A stretch of 64,000 bases of DNA from Pseudomonas putida (GCF_005080685.1 NZ_CP039371.1:4650001-4714000); one strand, 5' to 3'. Shown: positions 36,846 through 46,533, numbered from the stretch's first letter. The notes: generated from the sequence alone by a model not told the origin. Made by a program: numbers and translations.

Positions 36846-38975
36846 TCAGCCATTTGGGCCCACGGTGGCAACGATGGTGACTTGCTTGTTGTCAGGAATT
36901 TCCTGATACGCCAGAACATGCAAATTCGGTACAGCCAGGCGGCCGAAGCGCGACAGCATGGCACGGATCGGACCCGCCACCAGGAGGATGGCCGCCTGGC
37001 CTTGCATCTCCTGACGCTGGGCCGCTTCGATCAACGAGCGCTGCAGCTTTTCGGCCATGCTCGGCTCCAGGAGAACACCTTCTTCCTGACCTTGCCCGGC
37101 CCTTTGCAGACTATTGAGCAAAATCTGTTCCAACCTTGGCTCCAAGGTGATCACAGGCAGCTCCGACTCAGTGCCGACAATGCTTTGCACGATGGCGCGA
37201 CACAATCCGACGCGCACTGCGGCGACCAGCGCGGCGGTATCTTGACTCTTCGCCGCGTTGTTGGCGATGGCCTCGGCAATGCTGCGGATGTCACGTACCG
37301 GCACCTGCTCGGCGAGCAACGCTTGCAGCACCTTGAGCAGGCCCGACAACGAAATGACACCGGGCACCAGCTCTTCGGCAAGCTTCGGCGACGCCTTGCC
37401 CAGCACCGCCAGCAATTGCTGGACCTCTTCGTGGCCGATCAGTTCGTGGCAGTGCTTCTGCAGAATCTGGTTGAGGTGGGTGGCGACCACGGTACTGGCA
37501 TCGACCACGGTGTAGCCCAGCGACTGCGCCTGGGCGCGCTGGCCAACGTCGATCCACACCGCCTCCAGGCCGAACGCCGGGTCGCGCGCGGCAATGCCGT
37601 TGAGCGTACCGAACACCTGGCCGGGGTTGATCGCCAGCTCCCGGTCCGGGTAGATCTCGGCCTCGGAGAGGATCACGCCCATCAGCGTCAGGCGGTAGGC
37701 ACTGGGCTGCAGGTCGAGGTTATCGCGGATATGCACGGTGGGCATGAGGAAACCCAGGTCCTGGGACAGCTTCTTGCGCACGCCCTTGATCCGCGCCAGC
37801 AACTGGCCGCCCTGGTTGCGATCCACCAGCGGGATCAGCCGGTAGCCGACTTCCAGGCCGATCATGTCGATCGGGGTGACGTCGTCCCAGCCCAGCTCCT
37901 TGGTTTCCAGCGCACGCTGCGGCGAGGGCAGCAGGTCTTGCTGGCGCTGCACTTCGGCCTGCGCAGCCGCCTTGGCCGTCTGCTGTTTCTTCCACACCAG
38001 GTAGGCGCCACCAGCGGCCATCAGGCCGAGGCTGATGAAGGCGATGTGCGGCATGCCCGGCACCAGGCCCATGACGATCATCAGCGCGGCGGACACCGCC
38101 AGGGCCTTGGGCGAATCGAACATCTGCCGGTTGATCAGCTTGCCCATGTCCTCGGAGCCCGAGGCACGGGTGACCATGATCGCGGCGGCGGTGGACAGCA
38201 GCAGTGATGGCAATTGCGCCACCAAACCGTCACCGATGGTCAGCAGGGCGTAGACCTTGCCGGCATCGCTGAACGACATGTCGTGTTGCAGCATGCCGAT
38301 CAGCATGCCGCCGATGAGGTTGATGAACAGGATCAACAGGCCGGCGATGGCGTCACCGCGCACGAACTTGCTGGCACCGTCCATCGAGCCGTAGAACTCG
38401 GCCTCCTGGGCCACTTCGGCGCGACGCGCCTTGGCGCCCGCCTGGTCGATCAGGCCGGCGTTGAGGTCGGCGTCGATGGCCATCTGCTTGCCCGGCATGG
38501 CGTCGAGGGTGAAGCGTGCGCTCACCTCGGAAATACGCCCGGCACCTTTGGTCACGACCACGAAGTTGATGATCATGAGGATGGCGAACACCACCGCACC
38601 AACGACGTAGTTGCCGCCGATGACCACTTCACCGAAGGCCTGGATCACCTTGCCCGCCGCGCCATGGCCCTCCTGGCCGTGGAGCATGACCACGCGGGTG
38701 GAGGCCACGTTCAGTGCCAGGCGCAGCAGCGTGGCCACCAGCAGGATGGTCGGGAAGGCGGCGAAATCCAGCGGGCGCAGGGCGTATACGCAGACCAGCA
38801 GGACCACGATCGACAGGGCGATGTTGAAGGTGAAGAACACGTCGAGCAGGAACGGCGGCATCGGCAACATCATCATTGCCAACATCACCAGCAACAGCAG
38901 CGGCACGCCCAGGCTGCCCCGACCGAGGCCGGCCAGGTTACTGCGAGCGTTGCTGATTAACTGAGTGCGATCCAC
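36846..38975 (-). CDS. flhA: Flagellar type III export protein FlhA
   Basis: Export gate protein of 709 residues. GTG start at 38975 (VDRTQLISNARSN) has GAGGA six bases upstream; the open frame extends further up through intergenic DNA without support. Eight N-terminal membrane helices (e.g. LGVPLLLLVMLAMMMLPMP) contain the FHIPEP-type conserved loop (FALDAMPGKQMAIDADLNAG-like segment); the C-terminal half is the cytoplasmic chaperone-substrate docking ring. A sigma54 promoter lies 56-72 bp upstream. Confidence 0.95.
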   Translation of the reverse strand: MDRTQLISNARSNLAGLGRGSLGVPLLLLVMLAMMMLPMPPFLLDVFFTFNIALSIVVLLVCVYALRPLDFAAFPTILLVATLLRLALNVASTRVVMLHGQEGHGAAGKVIQAFGEVVIGGNYVVGAVVFAILMIINFVVVTKGAGRISEVSARFTLDAMPGKQMAIDADLNAGLIDQAGAKARRAEVAQEAEFYGSMDGASKFVRGDAIAGLLILFINLIGGMLIGMLQHDMSFSDAGKVYALLTIGDGLVAQLPSLLLSTAAAIMVTRASGSEDMGKLINRQMFDSPKALAVSAALMIVMGLVPGMPHIAFISLGLMAAGGAYLVWKKQQTAKAAAQAEVQRQQDLLPSPQRALETKELGWDDVTPIDMIGLEVGYRLIPLVDRNQGGQLLARIKGVRKKLSQDLGFLMPTVHIRDNLDLQPSAYRLTLMGVILSEAEIYPDRELAINPGQVFGTLNGIAARDPAFGLEAVWIDVGQRAQAQSLGYTVVDASTVVATHLNQILQKHCHELIGHEEVQQLLAVLGKASPKLAEELVPGVISLSGLLKVLQALLAEQVPVRDIRSIAEAIANNAAKSQDTAALVAAVRVGLCRAIVQSIVGTESELPVITLEPRLEQILLNSLQRAGQGQEEGVLLEPSMAEKLQRSLIEAAQRQEMQGQAAILLVAGPIRAMLSRFGRLAVPNLHVLAYQEIPDNKQVTIVATVGPNG

Positions 38976-39030
38976 CGCGATTCCTCTTGCTGCAAAACTT
39001 TGACGCCCACAGGGCGTTTCGGCGTGGCTG

Positions 39031-39047
39031 TGCAAGAAGCCTTCCAA
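39031..39047 (-). promoter_or_regulatory. Sigma54 promoter of flhA
   Basis: Read on the minus strand: TTGGAAGGCTTCTTGCA. GG and GC are ten bases apart and the -12 part TTGCA is perfect. It lies 56 bp before the flhA start, as expected for a FleQ-dependent class II promoter. Confidence 0.75.
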
Positions 39048-39085
39048 CTTTGCCCATGCGGCGATCCAAGTTGCAGCGCGGGCCG

Positions 39086-39193
39086 TGTGGGAGCGGCCTT
39101 GTGTCGCGAAAGGGCTGCGCAGCAGCCCCGGCAATCCATGTAGCGCAGCTGAAAAACCAGGGGCGCTGCGCGCGACACAAGGCCGCTCCCACA
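39086..39193. repeat. Inverted REP pair between flhB and flhA
   Basis: Arms TGTGGGAGCGGCCTTGTGTC and its complement flank a central region with a further GCGCAGC/GCTGCGC hairpin. Belongs to the GGGAGCGGCCTTG subtype, also found at 48677. Confidence 0.8.
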
Positions 39194-39216
39194 CAACAAC
39201 TGCGCCAGGTCTGCCT

Positions 39217-40359
39217 TCAGTCGTCGCGCCGCAGATCCGGCGGTATCGGCAGGTCTTGCTTGAGCGGATCCGGCCGCTTGCCCTTGCCCGCCCGGTACTG
39301 GCGAATCTGGAATACGTAGGCCAGCACCTGCGCCACCGCCAGGTATAGCCCCGCCGGGATCTCACGCTCAAGCTCCGTGGAGTAGTAGATCGCCCGCGCC
39401 AGGGCGGGCGACTCGAGGATCTGGATCTTGTGCTCGACGCCGATCTCGCGGATCTTCAACGCCAGGAAATCGGTGCCCTTGGCGATCAGCAGCGGCGCCG
39501 CGCCGCCCTTCTCCGGGTCGTACTGCAGGGCCACGGCATAGTGCGTGGGGTTGGTGATGATCACATCGGCCTGGGGCACGGCGGCCATCATGCGCCGCTG
39601 CGACACCTCGCGCTGCAACTGGCGGATGCGCTGCTTGACCTCGGGCTTGCCCTCCTGCTCCTTGTACTCGTCGCGCACTTCCTGCTTGGTCATCTTCAGC
39701 TTCTTGGCCGTCTGCCACAGCTGGAACGGCACGTCCACCGCAGCAATCAGCAGCAGCCCCGCCGCCATCCACAGCGCACTCCAACCCACCACCTGCACGC
39801 TGTGGAGGATCGCCTGCTCCAGCGGCTCGTTGGCGATCGACAACAGCGCCTGGCGGTCGTTGGCCAGCACCACCAGTGCTACCAGGAGGATCACGAAGAA
39901 CTTGGCAATGGCCTTGATCAGCTCGGTCAACGAGTTCATCGAGAACATGCGCTTGACCCCCGACAGCGGGTTCATGCGGCTGAACTTGGGCTGCAGAAGG
40001 CTGCCGGAGAACAGAAACCCGCCCAAGGCGATGGGCGCCACGAAGGAGATCACGAACAGCAGGATCAATACCGGTTGCACCGCCCACACCGCCATCTTGC
40101 CCGACGCCAGCAGGAACGCGCCCATGGCCCGCTCATCGACGATCACCTCGCGGGTCAGGCTGAAATTCAGGCGCATCATTTCCAGCAGGGTTTCTGCCAG
40201 ATGGCCGCCGAAAGCCAGCAGACCACCGGCACCGGCCAAGGTCACGGCGACCGTGTTCAGCTCCTTGGAACGGGCGATCTCACCTTTTTCGCGCGCGTCG
40301 CGCTTGCGTTTGTCGGTGGGGTCTTCCGTCTTGTCCTGACCGCTCTCGCTCTCCGCCAT
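39217..40359 (-). CDS. flhB: Flagellar type III export switch protein FlhB
   Basis: 380-residue export gate and substrate-specificity switch. N-terminal hydrophilic region (MAESESGQDKTEDPTDKRKR), four membrane helices (~35-210), then the cytoplasmic domain with the autocleavage motif NPTH at residues 270-273. The C-terminus includes KGTDFLALKIREIGVEHKI, matched by the stand-alone paralogue at 21599. Last gene of the fliLMNOPQR-flhB operon. Confidence 0.96.
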   Translation of the reverse strand: MAESESGQDKTEDPTDKRKRDAREKGEIARSKELNTVAVTLAGAGGLLAFGGHLAETLLEMMRLNFSLTREVIVDERAMGAFLLASGKMAVWAVQPVLILLFVISFVAPIALGGFLFSGSLLQPKFSRMNPLSGVKRMFSMNSLTELIKAIAKFFVILLVALVVLANDRQALLSIANEPLEQAILHSVQVVGWSALWMAAGLLLIAAVDVPFQLWQTAKKLKMTKQEVRDEYKEQEGKPEVKQRIRQLQREVSQRRMMAAVPQADVIITNPTHYAVALQYDPEKGGAAPLLIAKGTDFLALKIREIGVEHKIQILESPALARAIYYSTELEREIPAGLYLAVAQVLAYVFQIRQYRAGKGKRPDPLKQDLPIPPDLRRDD

Positions 40360-40361
40360 GC

Positions 40362-41138
40362 TCAGCGCGCCCTCGCCAGTTCACGAAGCCATTGCAGCGA
40401 TTCGCTGGCCAATGCCTGGTAATGCGACAGCACATCGGCCAGGCCGATCCAGAAGATGCCCATGCCCAGCACCAGGGTCAGCGGGAAGCCGATGGAGAAG
40501 ATGTTCAACTGCGGTGCTGCACGGGTCATCACGCCAAAGGCGATGTTCACCACCAGCAGCGCGGTGATCGCCGGCAGGATCAACAACAGCCCGGCGCCGA
40601 ACACCCAACCCAGGCGCCCGGCCATCTCCCAGAAGTGACTGACCACCAGGGCATCGCCCACCGGCAACGTGGTGAAGCTCTCGGTGAGTATCTCGAACAT
40701 CACCAGATGGCCGTTCATCAACAGGAACAGGATGCTGACCAGCATGGTCATGAACTGGCTGACCACTGCCACGTTGACGCCGTTGGCCGGGTCGACCATC
40801 GAGGCGAAGCCCATGCCCATCTGGGTGGAGACGATCTGCCCGGCGATGACGAAGGCCTGGAACAACAGCTGCAGGGCCATGCCGAACAAGGTCCCGACGA
40901 TGATCTGCTCGGCGCACAGCAGCAGGCCGCGCAGGCTCAGCGGGTCGAATTCGGGCAATGGCGGCAGCGCTGGCACGATCACCACGGTGATGGCCACGGC
41001 CACGTAGAGACGCACGCGCGTGGGTAGCATCTTGGTGCCGAAGATCGGCATGGTCATCAGCATCGCCGTGACCCGGAACAGCGGCAGCAGGAAGGTCGCC
41101 ACCCATGTGCCGATCTGCGCGTCGGTCAGCTCCAGCAT
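40362..41138 (-). CDS. fliR: Flagellar export gate protein FliR
   Basis: 258-residue polytopic inner-membrane protein of the FliPQR export core. Family features: MLELTDAQIGTWVATFLLPLFR at the N-terminus, GLLLCAEQIIVGTLFGMALQ and the QMGMGFASMVDPANG loop. Stop lies two bases before the flhB start on the minus strand, indicating translational coupling. Confidence 0.95.
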   Translation of the reverse strand: MLELTDAQIGTWVATFLLPLFRVTAMLMTMPIFGTKMLPTRVRLYVAVAITVVIVPALPPLPEFDPLSLRGLLLCAEQIIVGTLFGMALQLLFQAFVIAGQIVSTQMGMGFASMVDPANGVNVAVVSQFMTMLVSILFLLMNGHLVMFEILTESFTTLPVGDALVVSHFWEMAGRLGWVFGAGLLLILPAITALLVVNIAFGVMTRAAPQLNIFSIGFPLTLVLGMGIFWIGLADVLSHYQALASESLQWLRELARAR

Positions 41139-41145
41139 GGCCCGG

Positions 41146-41415
41146 TCAACCGATCAGCTGCGGGATGCTGGTGTACAGGCCGGTGATGTACTCCATGAAC
41201 TTCTGCACCAGCCATGGCCCGGCGACGATCAGCGTCACCAGCATCACCAGCAGGCGCGGCAGGAAGCTCAGGGTCTGTTCGTTGATCTGCGTGGCGGCCT
41301 GGAACATCGCCACGATCAGGCCCACCAGCAGGCTCGGGACCACCAGGATGGCGACCATCAAGGTGGTCAGCCAGAGCGCGTCTCGGAACAGGTCGACCGC
41401 TATTTCAGGTGTCAT
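41146..41415 (-). CDS. fliQ: Flagellar export gate protein FliQ
   Basis: Small 89-residue protein with two membrane helices (ALWLTTLMVAILVVPSLLVGL; LLVMLVTLIVAGPWLVQKF) joined by a charged loop containing FQAATQINEQTLSF, all typical of FliQ. It contributes to the export pore with FliP and FliR, whose genes flank it within 7-22 bp. Confidence 0.95.
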   Translation of the reverse strand: MTPEIAVDLFRDALWLTTLMVAILVVPSLLVGLIVAMFQAATQINEQTLSFLPRLLVMLVTLIVAGPWLVQKFMEYITGLYTSIPQLIG

Positions 41416-41436
41416 GCGTGGCTCTCCTTGGCGGCG

Positions 41437-42204
41437 TCAGACGCCACCGAAACTGCCGGCCAGGGTGCCCATGATCAGCGCCCAGCCATCGACCAGGACG
41501 AACAGCATGATCTTGAACGGCAACGAGATGATCAGCGGCGACAGCATCATCATACCCATGGCCATCAATACACTGGCGACCACCAGGTCGATGATCAGGA
41601 AGGGGATGAAGATCATGAAGCCGATCTGGAACGCGGTCTTGAGCTCGGAGGTGACGAACGACGGCACCAGGATGGTCAGCGGCACCTGGTCGGGGCCGGC
41701 GATGTCGGTGCGCTTGGACAGGCGCATGAACAGGTCCAGGTCGCTCTGCCGGGTCTGCGCCAGCATGAAGTCCTTGAGCGGCCCCTGGGCCGTCTCGATG
41801 GCCTGCTGGGCGGTCATCTGCTCGTTCAGGTACGGCTGCAGGGCCGTCTGATTCACCTTGTCGAACACCGGCGCCATGATGAACAGCGTGAGGAACAGCG
41901 CCATGCCGGTGAGGATCTGGTTCGACGGCGTCTGCTGCAGGCCCAGTGCCTGACGCAGGATCGAGAACACGATGATGATGCGGGTGAAGCTGGTCATCAG
42001 GATGACGAACGCCGGAATGAAGCTCAGCGCGGTCATGATCAGCAGGATCTGCAGGCTGACCGAATACTCCTGCTGCCCGTCCGGACCATTGGCCAGGGTG
42101 ATCGCCGGAATCGACAACGGATCGGCGGCCAGCGCCAGCGGCGCGGCCAACAGCAGCGCGAACGGCAACACGGTGCTCAACAACATGCGCAAGGCGCGGC
42201 TCAT
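41437..42204 (-). CDS. fliP: Flagellar export gate protein FliP
   Basis: 255 residues from ATG 42204, which shares its first base with the fliO stop; a GTG one codon earlier is also possible. N-terminal signal peptide (cleavage after APLALA), then four membrane helices, with [20 protein letters not shown] and the [16 protein letters not shown] segment characteristic of FliP. Forms the pentameric centre of the export gate. Confidence 0.95.
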   Translation of the reverse strand: MSRALRMLLSTVLPFALLLAAPLALAADPLSIPAITLANGPDGQQEYSVSLQILLIMTALSFIPAFVILMTSFTRIIIVFSILRQALGLQQTPSNQILTGMALFLTLFIMAPVFDKVNQTALQPYLNEQMTAQQAIETAQGPLKDFMLAQTRQSDLDLFMRLSKRTDIAGPDQVPLTILVPSFVTSELKTAFQIGFMIFIPFLIIDLVVASVLMAMGMMMLSPLIISLPFKIMLFVLVDGWALIMGTLAGSFGGV

Positions 42205-42650
42205 CACTTCTTGTCCTTCTGGTCCTTGCCCATCAATTCCAGCAAGCGCTGGGCGAACTCCGGCGCCGCCTGGCGGGCACTGGCAGGCACTTCCACCGGC
42301 TCGGCCATGACATGCAGGGCTTCGATGTTGCCCGGGCTGTGGCCAATGAGGATCTGCTCCTTGCCAACCTGCACCAGCAGCAACCGGTCACGCGGGCCGA
42401 TGGCGCGGCTGCCGACGATCTCGATCACCTGCCCGCCCTTGGGCGCGGCGCCTTGCATGCGGCGCAGCAGCCAGGCGAGGAAGAAGATCAAGCCCACCAC
42501 CAGCAGCAGGCCGAACACCATCTGCGCCAGCTGCCCGCCCAGGCTGCCGGGTGCCGCCGGCACGACCGGGGTCGGGGTGGCGGCGGCAATGGCGATTTCG
42601 CTGGCCAGCAACGTGCCCAGGGCCGTGACGGCGCGCATCAAAGCTTTCAC
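42204..42650 (-). CDS. fliO: Flagellar biosynthesis protein FliO
   Basis: 148-residue membrane protein that assists FliP assembly. GTG 42650 overlaps the end of fliN region; ATG at the fifth codon is an alternative. A signal-like first segment is followed by a short Pro-rich stretch, one membrane helix ([21 protein letters not shown]) and a beta-rich cytoplasmic domain ([20 protein letters not shown]). FliO is poorly conserved, but order and pattern fit. Confidence 0.9.
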   Translation of the reverse strand: MKALMRAVTALGTLLASEIAIAAATPTPVVPAAPGSLGGQLAQMVFGLLLVVGLIFFLAWLLRRMQGAAPKGGQVIEIVGSRAIGPRDRLLLVQVGKEQILIGHSPGNIEALHVMAEPVEVPASARQAAPEFAQRLLELMGKDQKDKK

Positions 42651-43106
42651 TCAGCGCAGCTTCTTGATGCGTTCGCTGGGGCTGATCACGTCGGTCAGGC
42701 GGATGCCGAACTTCTCGTTGACCACGACCACTTCACCATGGGCGATCAGCGTGCCATTGACCAGCACGTCGAGCGGCTCGCCGGCCAGGCGGTCGAGCTC
42801 GATGACCGACCCCTGGTTGAGCTGCAGTAGGTTGCGGATGTTGATCTCGGTGCTGCCCACTTCCATGGAAATGCTCACCGGAATGTCCAGGATCACGTCC
42901 AGGTTGGGGCCTTCGAGGCTGACGTTCTCGCTCGGCTTGGGCGAGCTTGCGAACTCTTCCATCGGCAGGCGGCCAGGGCCGGAATCGCCAGCGAGCAAGG
43001 CGTCGATATCGGCCTGGCCGGCATCACCGGTTTCTTCCAGGGCCGCAGCCCACTCATCGGCCAGGGCCTGCTCCTCGGGGGAGTTGATCTCGTTTTCGTT
43101 AGCCAT
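42651..43106 (-). CDS. fliN: Flagellar motor switch protein FliN
   Basis: C-ring protein, 151 residues from ATG 43106 (MANENEINSPEEQ), with GAGGA close upstream; the frame to 43124 would add six residues before this site. The N-terminal 70 residues are acidic and variable, and the C-terminal SpoA domain (LDVILDIPVSISMEVGS, LNQGSVIELDRLAGEPLDV, VNEKFGIRLTDVISP) is complete. Overlaps fliO. Confidence 0.95.
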   Translation of the reverse strand: MANENEINSPEEQALADEWAAALEETGDAGQADIDALLAGDSGPGRLPMEEFASSPKPSENVSLEGPNLDVILDIPVSISMEVGSTEINIRNLLQLNQGSVIELDRLAGEPLDVLVNGTLIAHGEVVVVNEKFGIRLTDVISPSERIKKLR

Positions 43107-43152
43107 GATTTCCTCGACAGGCATTCAATTCTTGGGGAGCGACCGGCACGCC

Positions 43153-44121
43153 TCAGCGGCGCTCGATCGGGTCGATGATCTGCAGCGCCAGGTTGCCCTT
43201 GTGCGAACCCAGGCGCGCCTTGAACGACGGCACGCCGTTGGCGCGCAGCACCAGGTGCTCCGGCAGCTCCACCGGGATCACGTCGCCCGGCTGCATGTGC
43301 AGGATGTCGCGCAGCTTGAGCTGGCGTCGCGCCACCGTGGCGGTCAGCGGCACGGCCACGTCCAGCACGTCCTCGCGCAGGGCCTTGACCCACCGCTCGT
43401 CCTGGTCGTCCAGGTCGGACTGGAAACCGGCATCGAGCATTTCCCGCACCGGCTCGATCATCGAGTACGGCATGGTCACGTGCAGGTCGCCGCCACCGCC
43501 GTCCAGCTCGATGTGGAAGGTCGACACCACCACCGCCTCGCTCGGGCCGACGATGTTGGCCATGGCCGGGTTGACCTCGGAGTTCATGTACTCGAAGTTG
43601 ACCGGCATGATCGCCTGCCAGGCTTCCTTGAGGTCGACGAAGCACTGGTCGAGGACCATGCGTACCACGCGCAGCTCGGTCGGGGTGAATTCGCGCCCCT
43701 CGATCTTGGCGTGGCGGCCGTCGCCACCGAAGAAGTTGTCCACCAGCTTGAACACCAGCTTGGCGTCGAGGATGAACAGCGAGGTGCCGCGCAGCGGCTT
43801 GATCTTCACCAGGTTGAGGCTGGTCGGCACGTACAGCGAATGCACGTACTCGCCGAACTTCATCACCTGCACGCCGCCCACCGCCACGTCGGCGGAGCGA
43901 CGCAGCAGGTTGAACATGCTGATGCGGGTGTAGCGGGCGAAACGCTCGTTGATCATCTCCAGGGTCGGCATGCGACCGCGGACGATACGATCCTGGCTGG
44001 TCAGGTCGTAGCTCTTGATGCTGCCCGGCTCGGCAACGCTCTCGGTCTGCACCAGACCGTCGTCGACGCCATGCAGCAGCGCGTCGATCTCATCCTGGGA
44101 CAGCAGGTCCTGTACGGCCAT
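43153..44121 (-). CDS. fliM: Flagellar motor switch protein FliM
   Basis: 322-residue C-ring protein that receives CheY-P. The CheY-binding N-terminal helix is LLSQDEIDALLHGV; the middle CheC-like domain contains the FliG-contact motif region (around GGVQVMKFGEYVHS), and the C-terminal SpoA domain starts near LDVAVPLTATVARRQL. Part of the fliLMNOPQR-flhB transcript. Confidence 0.96.
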   Translation of the reverse strand: MAVQDLLSQDEIDALLHGVDDGLVQTESVAEPGSIKSYDLTSQDRIVRGRMPTLEMINERFARYTRISMFNLLRRSADVAVGGVQVMKFGEYVHSLYVPTSLNLVKIKPLRGTSLFILDAKLVFKLVDNFFGGDGRHAKIEGREFTPTELRVVRMVLDQCFVDLKEAWQAIMPVNFEYMNSEVNPAMANIVGPSEAVVVSTFHIELDGGGGDLHVTMPYSMIEPVREMLDAGFQSDLDDQDERWVKALREDVLDVAVPLTATVARRQLKLRDILHMQPGDVIPVELPEHLVLRANGVPSFKARLGSHKGNLALQIIDPIERR

Positions 44122-44130
44122 GACGGGCTC

Positions 44131-44628
44131 CTACTGCAATACGAAATTGGTGAACAGCAGCTGGTCGACGACCGGCTTGCCGACTTCCTTCTGCGCCACT
44201 TCCTGGACCACTGCGGTGGCTTTCTGACGCAGCATTTCCTGGCCCACGGGGCTGCCGGCCAGGGTGTCGAAGCCCTGCCCGGAGAACATCATCACCAGGT
44301 TGTTGCGGATCACCGGCATGTGCACTTTCAGCGCGTCGAGGTCGGCCTGGCTGCGGCCCTGCAGGGTGATGCTCACCTGCATGTAGCGCTGGCGGCCGTT
44401 CTGGTTGAAGTTGACCACGAAGGCCGGAGCCAGGGGCTCGTAGATCGCTGCCGGCTTGACGTTGCTCGCTGCCGCATCGGGCGCGGGGGCCGACTCGCCC
44501 TTGTGCATGATGAACCACGTGGCGCCCACCGACAGGCCGACCGCCAGCAGCAGGGCCAGTACCATCAGCAGGATCAGCTTGAGTTTGCCTTTAGTGGCGG
44601 GGTCTTTCACTGCGTCGCTCTTCGCCAT
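44131..44628 (-). CDS. fliL: Flagellar basal body protein FliL
   Basis: 165-residue single-pass membrane protein that stabilizes stators. After a basic cytoplasmic start (AKSDAVKDPATKGKLK) comes the helix LILLMVLALLLAVGLSVGATW; the periplasmic domain follows (YEPLAPAFVVNFNQNGRQRY) and ends in LLFTNFVLQ. First gene of its operon, 50 bp downstream of a sigma54 element. Confidence 0.94.
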   Translation of the reverse strand: MAKSDAVKDPATKGKLKLILLMVLALLLAVGLSVGATWFIMHKGESAPAPDAAASNVKPAAIYEPLAPAFVVNFNQNGRQRYMQVSITLQGRSQADLDALKVHMPVIRNNLVMMFSGQGFDTLAGSPVGQEMLRQKATAVVQEVAQKEVGKPVVDQLLFTNFVLQ

Positions 44629-44677
44629 GCCAATAATCCGTCGTCCAGCGGGGTTTCAAGGAGGATGACGTGGCTTG

Positions 44678-44694
44678 AGCAAGTGTTATGCCAG
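44678..44694 (-). promoter_or_regulatory. Sigma54 promoter of the fliLMNOPQR-flhB operon
   Basis: Minus-strand reading CTGGCATAACACTTGCT, near-perfect -24/-12 (TGGCAT, five-base spacer, TTGCT), 50 bp before the fliL start. Confidence 0.85.
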
Positions 44695-44710
44695 GATTGC
44701 AGAGTTTCGT

Positions 44711-44800
44711 CTGTACCGGCCCTTTCGCGGGTAAACCCGCTCCTACAGGATCTTCACAAATCCTGTAGGAGCGGGTTTACCCGCGAAAGGGCCGGTACAG
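44711..44800. repeat. Perfect inverted REP pair after fliK
   Basis: Arms of about 40 bases (CTGTACCGGCCCTTTCGCGG and onward, with its complement) flank a short centre. It separates fliK from the fliL promoter and probably ends the fliK transcript. Confidence 0.85.
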
Positions 44801-44810
44801 GCAAAAGGAA

Positions 44811-46121
44811 TCAGGCGTAGAAGTCGACCGCACTGTCGCCAATGACCACCTGCTGCTCCATCGGCCGCGACACTTCGGCCAACTCGGCAGGGTCGCTATC
44901 GCCCGCCTGCGCGCGCCGCGCCGCAACCCCAGACAGGTTCGACTCCTGCTGCGCCTGTTGCTGCTGCCCGCGCGACTGGTCCGCGACGTTGACATCCGGC
45001 TGCGCCAGCCCCTGCTGGGCGAACAGTTCGCGCAGGCGATGCACCTGGCTGTCCAGCGCATCGCGCACGCCGGCGTGGCCGCTGATGAAGGTCACCTGGG
45101 TGGACTGGTCCGCCGCCAGGTTGACGCGAATATCCAGGCGACCGAGCTCGGCTGGCTCCAACTGGATATCCGCCGACTTGAGGTTCTGGCTGGACATGTA
45201 CATCACCCGGTTCACCAGACCCTCGGCCCACGGATTCTGGTTCAGCGACAATGGCTGCTGCAGGGGGTTGGCAGTCACCGGCGCGGCATTGGCGGTTTTC
45301 GCGGTGGCGGCCTGGGTCAGGCTGGCCAGGCGATCGGCGAAGTCGTCGACACGGGTATCGCTGCTGGCGCTCTTGGTGTCCTTCAGGCCGTCTTCGAGCA
45401 AGGCGCCGAAAGCCTTGTCGCCCGTATCGGACTGGCCAGGCTCGGCTTGCGTCTGGATCGCCTGGCTCGCCAAGCTATTGACGGCAGCCTGATTATTGTC
45501 GCCCTGGGCCGCATCGGCAGTCGACGCGGCATGCGCGGAGGTGGTGCCCTTGGCCTGGGCGGTCTGTTCCAGGGCCAGGCGCAGGGTCGGCAGATTGGCC
45601 AGCGGGTCGGCGTCAGGGTCGAAATCGTCCACCGACGTCGAAGCCTCGGTCGCGGGCTGAGGCGTCGCCACTGCCGGCTGCTGAATCGCCGCCTGCAATA
45701 CCGGCGCCACGGCTTCGGCCTGGGCCTGGATCAACTGCGCGCCAGGCTGGGCGTCGGTGACCTGGCCAGCCACCAGGCTGGCGTCGAGCAGGCTGCTGTC
45801 GTCAGCATCGCTGTCGTTGCCGGCTTGCGCGGTAGCATCGCCCGCGGCTGGCAATTTGTTGCCGTCACCGGCAACCGCCGGTTTATCGGCGGCAGCCTGG
45901 TTGCCGCCCTGGGCCACCTCCGGCTTGTCCTTGGACTTGCCCTGGACGCCCTTGTCGGCCTGCAGCGAAGGCTTGTCACGGCCCTGGTTGGCCATCACCT
46001 GATCGAAGCCGCCGCCCTGATCTGCCGCCGTCTGCGCCGATTTGTCGGCCACCGCGCCAGTCCCTCGGGAGGGAGCGCCGATGACGCTGGCTTGCAACAA
46101 GGGATTGGAAGCGACAGGCAT
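44811..46121 (-). CDS. fliK: Flagellar hook-length control protein FliK
   Basis: 436-residue secreted ruler protein. The N-terminal 270 residues are low-complexity and rich in Ala, Gln, Asp and Lys, as in many FliK proteins. The C-terminal switch domain (from ~300: ADIQLEPAELGRLDIRVNLA and LDSQVHRLRELFAQQGL) contacts FlhB. It has its own sigma54 promoter at 46168-46184. A second FliK-like gene lies at 20046. Confidence 0.9.
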   Translation of the reverse strand: MPVASNPLLQASVIGAPSRGTGAVADKSAQTAADQGGGFDQVMANQGRDKPSLQADKGVQGKSKDKPEVAQGGNQAAADKPAVAGDGNKLPAAGDATAQAGNDSDADDSSLLDASLVAGQVTDAQPGAQLIQAQAEAVAPVLQAAIQQPAVATPQPATEASTSVDDFDPDADPLANLPTLRLALEQTAQAKGTTSAHAASTADAAQGDNNQAAVNSLASQAIQTQAEPGQSDTGDKAFGALLEDGLKDTKSASSDTRVDDFADRLASLTQAATAKTANAAPVTANPLQQPLSLNQNPWAEGLVNRVMYMSSQNLKSADIQLEPAELGRLDIRVNLAADQSTQVTFISGHAGVRDALDSQVHRLRELFAQQGLAQPDVNVADQSRGQQQQAQQESNLSGVAARRAQAGDSDPAELAEVSRPMEQQVVIGDSAVDFYA

Positions 46122-46167
46122 TGATGGATCTCCGCGCCAAAATCAAAAAAACGTCTGGGCGAAGATC

Positions 46168-46184
46168 TGCAAGACTCGCGCCAA
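46168..46184 (-). promoter_or_regulatory. Sigma54 promoter of fliK
   Basis: Minus-strand reading TTGGCGCGAGTCTTGCA: only one change from TTGGCACG-N4-TTGCA. It lies 47 bp before the fliK start and touches the end of hptB, so fliK can be transcribed separately from the genes upstream. Confidence 0.85.
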
Positions 46185-46185
46185 G

Positions 46186-46533
46186 TCACGGCGCCGATAC
46201 ACCCTGGCCCTGCGCACGATAGAAACGCTGCACCTCCAGGTACTCCTGGTCTATGCGGCTGATGAGGTCCTCGATGCCATACAGCGGCTGATGCCTGGCC
46301 CGCTCCTCGAGCTGTTCGCACAACTTGGCCAGGATCACCGCGCCCATGTTGCTGCTGCTGCCCTTGAAACTGTGCGCCGCGAGCGCAAGCTCATCGGCGC
46401 TCTTGGCCTCGTGCAGTTGGCTCAGGCGCCGCTCGGAATCTTCCAGGAAGGTGTCCACCAACTGCAGGTAGCCGTCTTCCATGACCTCCTTCAGGTCGCT
46501 CAACACCTTTTGATCGATATGTATCTCAGCCAC
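46186..46533 (-). CDS. hptB: Histidine phosphotransfer protein HptB
   Basis: Single Hpt domain of 115 residues. The phosphorylated histidine lies in AAHSFKGSSSNMGA, followed by the usual helix LAKLCEQLEERAR. In P. aeruginosa, HptB collects phosphate from hybrid kinases and passes it to the response regulator HsbR, affecting swarming and biofilm. The adjacent genes are exactly such a regulator and its anti-anti-sigma target, supporting the name. Confidence 0.88.
   Translation of the reverse strand: MAEIHIDQKVLSDLKEVMEDGYLQLVDTFLEDSERRLSQLHEAKSADELALAAHSFKGSSSNMGAVILAKLCEQLEERARHQPLYGIEDLISRIDQEYLEVQRFYRAQGQGVSAP

Noticed and set aside
41020..44820. 1266-codon plus-strand open frame opposite fliQ to fliL
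   Set aside because: Shadow of the fliLMNOPQ genes; no domain, no ribosome site and it ends in a REP element.
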